A stretch of 45,909 nucleotides of DNA from VMCP01 sp964527775 (GTDB taxonomy: Bacteria > Bacteroidota > Bacteroidia > NS11-12g > UBA955): positions 1 to 45,909 of the forward strand of contig CAZGQS010000017.1 of NCBI GenBank assembly GCA_964527775.1, written 5' to 3'. Positions 31,926 to 41,114 of this stretch are shown here, piece by piece. Both the position numbers and the translations under genes were made by a program. Numbering within the stretch: position 1 is the first letter of the stretch; every line of letters starts with the position of its first letter. The notes beneath the pieces were generated by a model. It saw only the letters and a program-made list of their open reading frames with translations, was not told the DNA's origin and searched no databases.

Positions 31926-34607
31926 ATGTTTGGGAAGGTTCACATTAGAAAACGATTTGTAGGGCTCATTTGGGCCTTGTCGTTTTTTAGTTTGCAGTCT
32001 TCAGTAAGTATTACAAGTCAAAATATCCCCATTGAAAATGGGTTAAAAAAGAAAGTCACATGGTCTTATAAGGGGAATGATTTTAAGGCTGTTTTGAGCT
32101 TTTTTGAAAAGGAATCAGGGTATTTTTTTCAGTATGATCCAGGGTTGATACCATCTAAAAAGCAGTATAATATAGAATATAAACAAGCTGTTTTAGGAGT
32201 GGTTTTGAGAGACTTTTTGCAGCAGAATGCCTTGGACTTTCAACAAGTTGGGAGTAGGAATTTAATTTTACGTCCCTACAAAGAGAAAGTAAATGAGTTG
32301 ATCATTAGTGGCCGTGTTTCACAAAGATTTACGGGTGAGCGAATTGTACAAGCGTCAGTTTTTGTGCAAGGTGAGCCCACTGTCTATTATTCAAATTCAC
32401 AAGGTGTTTTTCAAGTGAGAACCAAACTAACACCTGCGGTTTTAGCTGTTACATATCCAGGCTTTTTGCCCTTTTTTGATACATTAGACGGATTAGGGCG
32501 GACTTTTTATTTAGACGTTGTTTTAGAGCCCGAAATTCAACGCATGTCAGAGGCCAATGTGGCTGTGAAGGTGCAATCAGAGTTGCCGAGTACCATCAAC
32601 GGCCAAACCGATAAAATCAGTATTACAGGAAAGCAATTGGGCAATTTTTCTCATCTGTTGGGCGAGCCTGATATTTTGAGGGTATTCTCAACCAATCCGG
32701 GAGTTGTTGCAGGAAGTGAAGGTGTTTTTGGAATGTATGTGAGGGGTGGCGCATCAGATCAAAATTTGATTTTACTAGACGATGTACCCATTTATAATGC
32801 CTATCATATGTATGGAGTTTTTGGTATTTTTAATGGCGATGTTGTTAAGAATGCTTCTTTCTACCGAGGTTATTTTCCAGCAAATCAAGGGGGAAGACTC
32901 AGTTCAGTTGTGGAGGTTTTCACCAGAGAAGGCAATGAGAAGAAGTTGGAAGGTAGTTTGAGCGTGGGGTTGTTGTCGAGTAGAATTTATTTGGGTGGGC
33001 CCTTGTTTTCCAAACGCACCACTTTTTTATTTGCAGCCAGGAGAAGTTTTTTTGATTTTCTGGTTGATCCGGTGGTTTCTGCTTTTCAACTGGACGGACA
33101 AGATTTAGTGAACCGATACAATTTTTGGGATATCAATGCTAAGATTACCCATCGATTTAATAATAAGAGCAGGTTGAGTCTATCGGCATACTCAGGTAAA
33201 GATAGGGCGGGATTGGTAGATAATAAGAGTTTTGAATTGAATGATAATGCTTATTATCAAAGGTCTGAAGACTTTTCACGTTGGGGAAACTCAGCTTATA
33301 GTATTCGGTGGGATTTGGTTACATCGCCCACATCCAATTTGATGTTCAAAGCCTATTATACCAATTACAATTACAGTCATAACAGGTCTTTTTTAAATGT
33401 GTTTTCCAGAGACGATGAACAGAGAATTACAGAAAGATCTGTTTATGTGGTATCAAATGGTATCAATGATTTAGAGGCATCGGTTCATTTTCAGAAACAG
33501 TGGAAGAACAAAATCAAATGGGAGATGGGCACAGGTTTTATTTATCATCAATTTCAACCCAATAAACGCAGTTTGAGTGGTTTTATTGATAGCGTCCAAT
33601 CAAAAATCACGTTTGCTGATGAAGCGTCTAGAACACCTGAAATCTTTGGATATACCAATGTTCAAATCAATAGGGGTAAATGGGGTATTTATGATTTAGG
33701 GATGAGAGGCGGTTATTATAGTTTGGGAGATGGGCAGTTTTATTTATTGCCTGAACCCAGATTTCAAGCCCGTTGGAATCCATGGAGGCCTGTATGGATA
33801 AAGCTAACAGCAGCTAGAAACAGGCAGTTTTTTCATCAATTGAACAACTTGACCATGGGGTTGCCCTCTGACTTATGGGTTCCATCCACCGCTAATTTCA
33901 AACCTGCTCAATCCAGATTGCTGTCAGCGGGAATGTCAATAGCACTGAATAAGAGTTGGAAATTAAATTCAGAATTGTTCTACCGTCAGTTTTTTGACAT
34001 ACTCGAATACAAAGACAATGCGGTTTATGTGACCTCTAATTTAAATTGGGAAAACAGCGTTGTATCAGGTACTGGTCGGGCTAGAGGAGTTGAAATCTGG
34101 CTCGAAAAATCTAAAGGGCGGCTCACCGGTTGGGCGTCATACACATACATGAATAACGACCGACTTTTCCAGGATTTGAATCTGGGAAAGGGTTTCCCAG
34201 CTCGATATGATAGACGTCACAGCGTTTATATTACGGCGCTTTACCAATTGAATAAACATTGGAATATTTCGGGTAATTGGGTCTACAATTCAGGATTTGC
34301 CTATACGCTGCCGGTGGGTTATTATCCTTCGCCATCGGGTTCTGCAGATCCTCGCAGAGACATTTATATTTACGGGGCAAGAAACAATGCACGCACCAGA
34401 GATAATCACCGCTTAGATTTTTCTGTGATGAAGACGGTGATGCATGAAAAAAAAGTTATCTCATGGACCTTCGGAGTCTATAATATGTACAACCGGTTAA
34501 ATCCGTTTTACATGAACTTGGGCTTGAACGAAAAAGGTGGCCGTTCGCTATATCAAGTAAGTCTGTTGCCATTTATTCCCTTTGTCAGTTATAAAATTGG
34601 ATTTTGA
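31926..34607 (+). CDS. TonB-dependent receptor with N-terminal STN-like and carboxypeptidase-regulatory-like domains
   Basis: An 893-residue outer-membrane transporter. A signal peptide (about 1-32) is followed by an STN-like domain (about 45-118; FKAVLSFFEKESGYFFQYD), a carboxypeptidase-D regulatory-like beta-sandwich (about 125-205; ISGRVSQRFTGERI, VYYSNSQGVFQVRT), a plug (about 220-330; GVFGMYVRGGASDQNLILLD, VPIYNAYHMYGVFGIFNGD) and a 22-strand-type barrel to the C-terminal Phe. STN domains often signal to a FecR-type anti-sigma factor, but none is encoded here. The DUF4249 lipoprotein follows in a TGATG overlap, the standard partner arrangement in Bacteroidota. The substrate is unknown. 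Confidence 0.9.
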   Translation: MFGKVHIRKRFVGLIWALSFFSLQSSVSITSQNIPIENGLKKKVTWSYKGNDFKAVLSFFEKESGYFFQYDPGLIPSKKQYNIEYKQAVLGVVLRDFLQQNALDFQQVGSRNLILRPYKEKVNELIISGRVSQRFTGERIVQASVFVQGEPTVYYSNSQGVFQVRTKLTPAVLAVTYPGFLPFFDTLDGLGRTFYLDVVLEPEIQRMSEANVAVKVQSELPSTINGQTDKISITGKQLGNFSHLLGEPDILRVFSTNPGVVAGSEGVFGMYVRGGASDQNLILLDDVPIYNAYHMYGVFGIFNGDVVKNASFYRGYFPANQGGRLSSVVEVFTREGNEKKLEGSLSVGLLSSRIYLGGPLFSKRTTFLFAARRSFFDFLVDPVVSAFQLDGQDLVNRYNFWDINAKITHRFNNKSRLSLSAYSGKDRAGLVDNKSFELNDNAYYQRSEDFSRWGNSAYSIRWDLVTSPTSNLMFKAYYTNYNYSHNRSFLNVFSRDDEQRITERSVYVVSNGINDLEASVHFQKQWKNKIKWEMGTGFIYHQFQPNKRSLSGFIDSVQSKITFADEASRTPEIFGYTNVQINRGKWGIYDLGMRGGYYSLGDGQFYLLPEPRFQARWNPWRPVWIKLTAARNRQFFHQLNNLTMGLPSDLWVPSTANFKPAQSRLLSAGMSIALNKSWKLNSELFYRQFFDILEYKDNAVYVTSNLNWENSVVSGTGRARGVEIWLEKSKGRLTGWASYTYMNNDRLFQDLNLGKGFPARYDRRHSVYITALYQLNKHWNISGNWVYNSGFAYTLPVGYYPSPSGSADPRRDIYIYGARNNARTRDNHRLDFSVMKTVMHEKKVISWTFGVYNMYNRLNPFYMNLGLNEKGGRSLYQVSLLPFIPFVSYKIGF

Positions 34608-35515
34608 TGAAAGGTTTCTTTTTTCGGGGGATATTTTTAGCTGCGCTTCTCGGAGGATTTTCTTCGTGCGTTAAAGAAGTTGAGTTAGACACCAAAGACC
34701 AAACTCCGGATTTGTTGGTCTTTCATGGTTACTGGCATGCCGATTCTCTCATCAGAGTAGAATTGGGTAAGGTTGCGCCAATCACGTCCTCAGGAATCAA
34801 AGTCAACGATGCCGAAATATTTGTTAAAATCAACGATGTACTTTCTGGTAAGATGATGGTTTTAGGCAACGGCGAGTACGAACTTCCCAATGTGAAAATA
34901 CGCGCAAATGACTGGGTTAATTTAAATTTTAAATACGGTTCAATCGATATAAATAAGACCCTGAAAGTACCATCAAATCTGGTGATTAAGAAAGTAGATA
35001 CATTTCAATCGGTCGTTGGGTTTATTGGAAAGACACCTACCTTCAGAATTAATTTTAAAGACAGTGCCTACAATAAAAATGCATACGTCTTGAATTTATG
35101 GGAGAAGAGAAGGTTTTATGCAAGAAATGCTCAAGGGACGATTGTTGATAGCACGGATAGAGAATTTAAGGTGGCTATTGAGGGAAATGAATTGCCTTTT
35201 TTGAGAAATAGATTCAATGAATACACTACCAAAGAGATTTTGTTTGATGATTTGGTATTCAACGGATTGGATAATGGGTTTGAGTTTTACATGAGTGCTC
35301 CAGAATTGAATAATTCGGGAAAATTACTTGAGAGACGAGTAGTACTCGAAAACATAGATAAAGAGCTATTTGATTTTTGGAATTTGCGTAATGCGCATTT
35401 GTGGCAGCAAAATTCAATCACTCAGACGCCCACAGTGGTAAAAGGAAATCTAGGAAGTTGTTTGGGTGTTTGGGGATTGCTAAATTCCGATCAATGGATC
35501 ATTAAATATCAGTAG
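34607..35515 (+). CDS. DUF4249 family lipoprotein
   Basis: A 302-residue lipoprotein starting at ATG 34607, which shares one base with the stop of the receptor gene (TGATG), so translation is coupled. The lipobox FSSC has Cys21. After it come DTKDQTPDLLVFHGYW and a beta-rich domain with GEYELPNVKIRANDWVNL, as in DUF4249. These proteins accompany TonB-dependent receptors and probably act as surface-exposed or periplasmic binding partners; ligand unknown. Its 3' end overlaps the convergent transporter gene by 7 nt. Confidence 0.85.
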   Translation: MKGFFFRGIFLAALLGGFSSCVKEVELDTKDQTPDLLVFHGYWHADSLIRVELGKVAPITSSGIKVNDAEIFVKINDVLSGKMMVLGNGEYELPNVKIRANDWVNLNFKYGSIDINKTLKVPSNLVIKKVDTFQSVVGFIGKTPTFRINFKDSAYNKNAYVLNLWEKRRFYARNAQGTIVDSTDREFKVAIEGNELPFLRNRFNEYTTKEILFDDLVFNGLDNGFEFYMSAPELNNSGKLLERRVVLENIDKELFDFWNLRNAHLWQQNSITQTPTVVKGNLGSCLGVWGLLNSDQWIIKYQ

Positions 35516-36807
35516 ATTTTCATTTCTACTTCTTCAATACGAGCACCTTTCATCTTTTTAATGACGAATTCGAAATTTTCATGTCTGATAGAATCTCCCA
35601 CCTGAGGAATGCGTTCTGCAAAAAAGATGATATATCCTCCTAAGGTGTTGTATTCGCCTTCGGCGAGGTTGAGTTCGTACTTTTCGTTGAGATAATCAAT
35701 TTCTAAGCGTGCATCGAAGCGGTAGTGGTTATCACCCAATTTTTGTTCTTGGGCATCTTCGGTGTCAAATTCATCTTTGATTTCGCCAAAGATTTCTTCG
35801 ACTACGTCTTCTACAGTTGCAATACCAGCGGTGCCTCCAAATTCATCAACAATTACAGCCATGCTCTTACGCTCGTTGATGAATCGTTTTAATAGATCAT
35901 GCGCGTCTAAATTTTCACTAACAATAATGACAGGATGTAGAACTTCGTGCAGTTTTTCGGGCTGTTGGAAGAGGTCACTGTGATGAATAAATCCAATGAT
36001 ATTGTCAATATTCTCTTTGTAGACCAAAATTCTTGACAAGGAAGTTTCGATGAATTTTTCTTTCAAAATGTCAAGTGACGTATTTATTTCAATGGCTACA
36101 ATTTCGGTGCGCGGAACCATCAAGTCTTTTGACAAGACATCTGAAAAGTCTAATGCATTTCTAAATGCCTCGGTATCAATTTCTTGGGTTTCGGAATTTT
36201 GAGCATTTTCAATGCTCGATATGTAATTGTCAAGGTCAACTTTAGAGAATACTTGGGTATGCTCATCAATGCTGTCTTTGGCTATAATCTTAATAAACAC
36301 CGCCGAAATCCATTTGATGAAGGCAATGAGGGGCCACAATAAAATATTGGCAAGTCTGAACGGTAGAATAAGGGCAAAAATCAGCGTGTCAGCTTGTAAT
36401 TTAAAAATGGTTTTGGGAATGTATTCGGCGGTAATTAAAACTACCAAAGTACTGATGATGGTGGTAGCCAAGAAGTTAAAAAGGGTAGAATCAGAAATTT
36501 TATTGAGGTAGTAATTTAAAATATCGCCAATGGCAATACCATAAATTACCAAGGCTAAATTGATGGCAACCAATACGGTACTGATGAATTCATTGGGGTC
36601 TTTGATGTATCTTCCTAACCACTTTCCTCCAAAAACGCCTTTTTTGGTTTTTAATTCAATTCTCAGCTTATTGGCGGAGATGAAAGCGATTTCCATTCCA
36701 GAGAAAAAACCGATGGTAATCAAACAACCCAAGACAACTAGCCAACTTCCAACATGTGGAATGACAACGGTTTGTGCCTGCAAAAGTACCGAGAGGGGGT
36801 CTGCCAT
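35509..36807 (-). CDS. CNNM/CorC-family membrane protein with CBS pair (GldE-like)
   Basis: A 432-residue protein of the hemolysin/CorC family, linked to divalent cation transport. The N-terminal DUF21/CNNM membrane domain (about 15-200) includes FSGMEIAFISANKLRIEL. A CBS pair follows (about 205-345; VPRTEIVAIEI, IVDEFGGTAGIATVEDVVEE), then a CorC_HlyC domain ending RIEEVEMKIY. In gliding Bacteroidota the paralogue GldE has the same architecture; nothing here separates GldE from other members, and gldD is not adjacent. A weak -7 box (TATCTTCG, 36815-36822) ends 7 nt before the start. Confidence 0.87.
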   Translation of the reverse strand: MADPLSVLLQAQTVVIPHVGSWLVVLGCLITIGFFSGMEIAFISANKLRIELKTKKGVFGGKWLGRYIKDPNEFISTVLVAINLALVIYGIAIGDILNYYLNKISDSTLFNFLATTIISTLVVLITAEYIPKTIFKLQADTLIFALILPFRLANILLWPLIAFIKWISAVFIKIIAKDSIDEHTQVFSKVDLDNYISSIENAQNSETQEIDTEAFRNALDFSDVLSKDLMVPRTEIVAIEINTSLDILKEKFIETSLSRILVYKENIDNIIGFIHHSDLFQQPEKLHEVLHPVIIVSENLDAHDLLKRFINERKSMAVIVDEFGGTAGIATVEDVVEEIFGEIKDEFDTEDAQEQKLGDNHYRFDARLEIDYLNEKYELNLAEGEYNTLGGYIIFFAERIPQVGDSIRHENFEFVIKKMKGARIEEVEMKIY

Positions 36808-36842
36808 ATTTATTCGAAGATACGAATTTACGGCACATAGCC

Positions 36843-36850
36843 TAATTTTG
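36843..36850 (+). promoter_or_regulatory. -7 box (TAATTTTG) of purK
   Basis: TAATTTTG ends 4 nt before the ATG at 36855, predicting a leaderless transcript. Confidence 0.7.
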
Positions 36851-36854
36851 CAGC

Positions 36855-38015
36855 ATGAATTTGCCGAAATCAGTGGGTATTATAGGAGGTGGACAATTAG
36901 GAATGATGCTTTTAGAAGCTGCTAAATCATCTGAGAACCAAGTGAAATATACCATTCTTGAAAGTTCCGTTGATTGTCCAGCAGCCCCTCTGGCTGATGA
37001 AGTTATTGTTGGGTCATTGAAAAGTGAAAGCGACATTCAAAAGTTAGCTGCGGCAAGTGAGGTGATGACTTGGGAAATTGAACACATTGCGGTTGATGCA
37101 CTTATTGAGTTGCAGAAACAAGGAAAAACCATCATTCCGAAACCCGAGGTTCTCAAAATCATTCAAGATAAAGGCGTTCAAAAGCAGTTTTTCAGTAAAA
37201 ATGAAATTCCAACGGCTCCGTTTTTGTTAATGGATGCTTCTGAAATAGGAGAAAGTACATTCAATCATGAAATGGTTGGGGGTAACAAATTAGTGATTAA
37301 AACTAGAACCGGCGGTTATGATGGTAAAGGAGTATTTATTGCTTCTCAAGAGGATATATCCATCGGAAATATGCCATTTTCTGGTGATTTATTGGTTGAG
37401 AAGTTTGCCCATGATGCCTTGGAAGTTGCTGTCATTGTGGCCGTTGACCAACAAGGAAATCAAACTACTTTTCCAGCTATAGAAATGTATTTTAACCCCA
37501 TCAGTAATTTGGTGGAATTTTTGTTTTCACCCGCTCAAATATCCCAAGAAATAGAAAAAAAGTCGCGCGAAATTGCCCTGAAAGCTGTGAGCGCGTTGAG
37601 TTCACCGGGACTTTTTGCTGTGGAGCTGTTTATTTTGGCTAACGGCGAAGTTTGGGTAAATGAAATTGCGCCAAGACCTCACAATAGCGGACACCACACT
37701 ATTGAGGGTTGCAGAACCAGTCAATTTGAGCAATTGAATCGAATATTATTGGGTCAATCGTTGGGAGAAACGGCATTGGTGCAGCCATCGGCAATGATTA
37801 ATGTAGTAGGGCCCGAGGGTATTTCTGGGAAATATAGACTGGAAAACGAAGGTCACTTGAACAGCCAGACCGATGTTTTTGTGCACATGTACAACAAGTC
37901 AGAGACCCGTCCGCACAGAAAATTGGGCCACGTAACGGTGACGGCTAGTACATTTGATGAATTGATTTCTAGAGCAACGGAGGTAAAAAATCAATTGCGG
38001 ATTATACCGTCATGA
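36855..38015 (+). CDS. purK: N5-carboxyaminoimidazole ribonucleotide synthase
   Basis: PurK is an ATP-grasp enzyme that carboxylates AIR with bicarbonate in purine synthesis. At 386 residues it has the family's features: IIGGGQLGMMLLEAAKS (about 8-24), VMTWEIEHIAVDAL (about 69), VIKTRTGGYDGKGVF (about 146-160) in the ATP-grasp core, and VNEIAPRPHNSGHHTIEGC (about 268-286), the nearly invariant metal-site motif. purE is not adjacent. The 3' end overlaps the convergent frr gene by 14 nt. Together with the PurF-type gene at 38592 this makes a loose purine neighbourhood. Confidence 0.94.
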   Translation: MNLPKSVGIIGGGQLGMMLLEAAKSSENQVKYTILESSVDCPAAPLADEVIVGSLKSESDIQKLAAASEVMTWEIEHIAVDALIELQKQGKTIIPKPEVLKIIQDKGVQKQFFSKNEIPTAPFLLMDASEIGESTFNHEMVGGNKLVIKTRTGGYDGKGVFIASQEDISIGNMPFSGDLLVEKFAHDALEVAVIVAVDQQGNQTTFPAIEMYFNPISNLVEFLFSPAQISQEIEKKSREIALKAVSALSSPGLFAVELFILANGEVWVNEIAPRPHNSGHHTIEGCRTSQFEQLNRILLGQSLGETALVQPSAMINVVGPEGISGKYRLENEGHLNSQTDVFVHMYNKSETRPHRKLGHVTVTASTFDELISRATEVKNQLRIIPS

Positions 38016-38562
38016 TTTCTTTTTCCTTGTCAACCAAAAGTTCTTCGGTTTTGGCAATGAATGAATCGATGAGTTTTTGAACTCGGTCTTCACCTGCAGC
38101 CATTTCGTCTTCGCTTACACCATCGGCTTTGAGTTTACGAATTTTTTCGTTGGCGTCTTTGCGCAAATTTCGGATACCTACTTTAGAACTTTCAGATTCA
38201 GCTTTAGCGCGTTTTACTAGCTCTTTTCTTCTTTCTTCAGTGATTGGAGGTAGGTTGATTCTAATATACTCACCGTCATTTTGGGGTGCAAATCCTAAGT
38301 TGCTATTGATGATTGCTTTTTCAATGGCATTGATGAGAGATTTATCCCAAGGTTGAATGTTAATTGAGCGAGCATCAGGGGTGTTTACGTTCGCAACCTG
38401 GCTGATGGGGGTGCTTGCACCATAGTATTCTACAAAAACACCGTCAAGCATATCTGGAGAAGCTTTACCAGCTCTGATTCGTTTGAACTCAATTTTGGTG
38501 TGATCGAGATTTTTTTCGAGGTTGTCTTTTAGTTGGTCAATAATGGCGTTAACACTGCTCAT
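38002..38562 (-). CDS. frr: Ribosome recycling factor
   Basis: A 186-residue protein that works with EF-G to split the ribosome after termination. Its motifs are typical: the helical DHTKIEFKRIRAGKASPDML (about 20-39), VEYYGASTPISQVANVNTPD, INLPPITEERRKELVKRAK (about 103-121) and SKVGIRNLRKDANEKIRKLK. A -7 box TATTTTTG (38568-38575) ends 5 nt before the ATG, suggesting a leaderless mRNA. It overlaps purK by 14 nt at the 3' end. Confidence 0.95.
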   Translation of the reverse strand: MSSVNAIIDQLKDNLEKNLDHTKIEFKRIRAGKASPDMLDGVFVEYYGASTPISQVANVNTPDARSINIQPWDKSLINAIEKAIINSNLGFAPQNDGEYIRINLPPITEERRKELVKRAKAESESSKVGIRNLRKDANEKIRKLKADGVSEDEMAAGEDRVQKLIDSFIAKTEELLVDKEKEIMTV

Positions 38563-38567
38563 GGTTG

Positions 38568-38575
38568 CAAAAATA
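38568..38575 (-). promoter_or_regulatory. -7 box (TATTTTTG) of frr
   Basis: On the minus strand TATTTTTG ends 5 nt before the frr ATG at 38562. Confidence 0.6.
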
Positions 38576-38591
38576 ATAATTCTGTGAATAT

Positions 38592-40484
38592 TTAATAGGC
38601 GCGTTCAGATCTTCCTTCGTAAAAATAGGTAAATGAGCGGTTAGCAACAGCGGTACCGCCCGTTGTTGGGTATTCTCCTGTGAAATACCAATCACCCAAA
38701 TCATTGGGGCAAGCCTCATGGAGATTATCTACACTTTGGAAGAGTAAATCAAACTTAGCCCTTAGTCCTGTTGGTTTTACCATATCGGCAATTTTTGCAG
38801 AAATTTCTTCAACGGTGAAGGGTTCATACAAGGCTTTCACGGCATTGATTTGATCTTCTTTTGGTTTTTGAAGTTCAGAGAGTGCTGTTTGATAGATTTC
38901 GTCTAAAATAGTAGTATTGCCTTTTTCTTTATGCAATTCCACTGCAGCTCTGAATGCAGCCAAGTCGCCCAATTTACTCATGTCAATTCCGTAACAATCA
39001 GGGTAACGAATTTGAGGAGCGGAGCTAACCAGAATGATACGTTTAGGTTCTAATCTATCCAATAACCTTAAAATACTGGTTTTCAATGTTGTTCCGCGAA
39101 CAACAGAATCGTCCATAATTACTAAGGTATCTTCCCAAGATTTGATTACTCCGTAGGTGATGTCATAAACGTGAGACACCAAGTCTTCACGATCATTGTC
39201 ATTGGTGATGAAAGTGCGCATCTTGACGTCTTTCACCAATATTTTTTCTCTTCGAGGTCTCCAAGATAGAATTTCATCTACTTTTTCGGGATTCTTAGAG
39301 ATGTCTATTTTTTTAAGAGCTTCGGCCTGAATTTTAAGTCTTATTTCGTGAATTCCGTCAATCAAACCGTAAAAGCTGGTAGCAGCAGTATTGGGTACAT
39401 AGCTGAAAACGGTATCCACCAAATCGTTGCCCAAAAGATCCATTACAGGTTGAGCGAGCAATCTACCCAATTCTTTTCTTTCAGCGTAAATGGCTTGATC
39501 GTTTCCGCGAGAAAAATAGATGCGTTCAAAGCTGCAACTTTTTCTTTCGGTGGGTTCAATGATGTTTTGTTCGCTCCAGGAGCCATCACGACGAACAATG
39601 AGGGCATTGCCAGGACCTAGTTCACGAACATCTTCTGGGTAAAGGTTGAAGGCCATTTGAATGGCTGCTCGTTCACTGGCAACTACAACTACTTCGTCAT
39701 CTGCGTAATAGTGCGAGGGTCTGATACCAGCGGGGTCACGAATGATGAAGGCATCTCCGTGTCCCAACATACCAATCATGTTAAATCCGCCGTCAATATT
39801 TTTGAAACTTCTTTTTAGAATTCTAGAAATGGAAATTTCTTCTTTGATTTTTTCGGTGATTTCGTAGTTTGAAAACCCTTGAGATTTAAAAATTCCGAAA
39901 AGTCGTTGGTTTTCTTCGTCAATGAAATGGCCAATTTTCTCCAGCATGAGAACGTTATCGCTCTTTTCTTTGGGTTGTTGACCGAGTTCAATGAGGTTTT
40001 GGAAAAGTTCTTCTGTATTGGTAATGTTATAGTTACCGGCAATCATAAGGTTTCTTGCCATCCAGTTGTTTTGGCGTAGAAACGGGTGAATATTCTCTAT
40101 GGAGTTTCCGCCATAAGTGCCGTATCTGAGGTGACCCAGGAGCATTTCTCCAGCGTAGGGAAAATGCTTTTTGAGGTATAATTCATCATTAATTTTATCT
40201 TTTGGGATGTCTTTAAGGGATGAAAAAACCGCTTCAAAGATATCACCGAGAGCTGTTTTTGATGCGCTTCGTTGACGGGCAAGATAGCGATCTCCGAATT
40301 CGGGGTTTAGTTTAATGACACCAATTCCTGCACCGTCTTGACCACGGTTTAGTTGTTTGGTCATCAAAAATTGCATTTTGTGTAGTCCGTACCATAAAGA
40401 ACCGTACTTTTCTTGGTAGTAGGATAGTGGCTTGCGCAGGCGTATAAATGCAACGCCGCATTCGTGCTTAATTGGGTCGCTCAT
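38592..40484 (-). CDS. PurF-type amidophosphoribosyltransferase, long form
   Basis: A 630-residue class II glutamine amidotransferase joined to a phosphoribosyltransferase. ATG 40484 is preferred over a TTG at 40499, which falls on the -7 box. The nucleophile is probably Cys9 in HECGVAFI, exposed after removal of an eight-residue propeptide, as in Bacillus PurF. LNRGQDGAGIGV, GHLRYGTYGG and AGNYNITN make up the glutaminase domain; VASERAAIQMAF and FERIYFSRG come at the junction; and VIMDDSVVRGTTLK (about 450-463) is the PRPP-binding loop. It is longer than the usual ~470-500-residue PurF. Bacteroidota often carry this long paralogue beside a standard PurF, so its precise role is left open. 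Confidence 0.85.
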   Translation of the reverse strand: MSDPIKHECGVAFIRLRKPLSYYQEKYGSLWYGLHKMQFLMTKQLNRGQDGAGIGVIKLNPEFGDRYLARQRSASKTALGDIFEAVFSSLKDIPKDKINDELYLKKHFPYAGEMLLGHLRYGTYGGNSIENIHPFLRQNNWMARNLMIAGNYNITNTEELFQNLIELGQQPKEKSDNVLMLEKIGHFIDEENQRLFGIFKSQGFSNYEITEKIKEEISISRILKRSFKNIDGGFNMIGMLGHGDAFIIRDPAGIRPSHYYADDEVVVVASERAAIQMAFNLYPEDVRELGPGNALIVRRDGSWSEQNIIEPTERKSCSFERIYFSRGNDQAIYAERKELGRLLAQPVMDLLGNDLVDTVFSYVPNTAATSFYGLIDGIHEIRLKIQAEALKKIDISKNPEKVDEILSWRPRREKILVKDVKMRTFITNDNDREDLVSHVYDITYGVIKSWEDTLVIMDDSVVRGTTLKTSILRLLDRLEPKRIILVSSAPQIRYPDCYGIDMSKLGDLAAFRAAVELHKEKGNTTILDEIYQTALSELQKPKEDQINAVKALYEPFTVEEISAKIADMVKPTGLRAKFDLLFQSVDNLHEACPNDLGDWYFTGEYPTTGGTAVANRSFTYFYEGRSERAY

Positions 40485-40496
40485 GCGTTGACCTTT

Positions 40497-40504
40497 CAAA
40501 TTTA
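40497..40504 (-). promoter_or_regulatory. -7 box (TAAATTTG) of the PurF-type gene
   Basis: On the minus strand TAAATTTG ends 12 nt before the ATG at 40484. It overlaps an in-frame TTG at 40499-40497, which argues against that codon as the start. Confidence 0.55.
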
Positions 40505-40525
40505 GGCATACTTCATCAAATTATG

Positions 40526-40533
40526 TACTTTTG
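40526..40533 (+). promoter_or_regulatory. -7 box (TACTTTTG) of the dioxygenase gene
   Basis: TACTTTTG is 43 nt upstream of the ATG at 40577, so this transcript would carry a conventional A-rich leader. Confidence 0.55.
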
Positions 40534-40576
40534 TGTTTGTTGAAATTGATCAACATCCAATAAAACACTAAAAAAT

Positions 40577-41095
40577 ATGGCAGTTAAGGCACCTTTTAAT
40601 TTGCAAAAATGGATTGATGAAAATCGTCATTTGTTGAAACCACCTGTTTCGAATAAAAATTTGTATCCAGAGGGTACAGATTATATAGTGATGATTGTAG
40701 GAGGTCCAAATTCTCGTAAAGATTTCCATTACAACGAAACCGAAGAGTTGTTCTATCAATTGGAAGGTGAAATCACGGTGAATATCCAAGAAGACGGCGA
40801 GAAGAAAGCCATCAAATTGGGTCCTGGCGACATGTTTTTACTTCCCCCCAAAGTGCCCCATTCCCCCGGAAGAACGGAAGGAAGTATTGGTTTGGTCATT
40901 GAGAGAGTGCGTGTGGGTAAAGGTTTTACGGACGGATTGCTGTGGTTTTGCGAAAAGTGCAACCATAAATTGCACGAAGCCTATTTTGAGTTAAAGAATA
41001 TTGAAACAGATTTTATCAGTCATTTCAATCATTATTATGATTCAGAAGACTTGAGAACTTGTAAGAATTGTGGCCACGTAATGGAAAAACCTTAA
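40577..41095 (+). CDS. nbaC: 3-hydroxyanthranilate 3,4-dioxygenase
   Basis: This 172-residue cupin dioxygenase opens the ring of 3-hydroxyanthranilate in tryptophan/kynurenine catabolism, leading to quinolinate. Iron ligands are in DFHYNETEELFYQLEG (about 49-64) and PKVPHSPGR (about 93-101). The bacterial-type C-terminal rubredoxin-like site is complete, with CEKC and CKNC pairs (about 125 and 163). No other kynurenine genes are in the window. It is followed after 19 nt by a methyltransferase. Confidence 0.93.
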   Translation: MAVKAPFNLQKWIDENRHLLKPPVSNKNLYPEGTDYIVMIVGGPNSRKDFHYNETEELFYQLEGEITVNIQEDGEKKAIKLGPGDMFLLPPKVPHSPGRTEGSIGLVIERVRVGKGFTDGLLWFCEKCNHKLHEAYFELKNIETDFISHFNHYYDSEDLRTCKNCGHVMEKP

Positions 41096-41114
41096 GGGTT
41101 AGGAATTCAAATAG

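Noticed and set aside
35509..36807. Naming the CNNM/CorC protein gldE
   Set aside because: The architecture fits, but other CorC-type proteins share it and no gld gene is adjacent.
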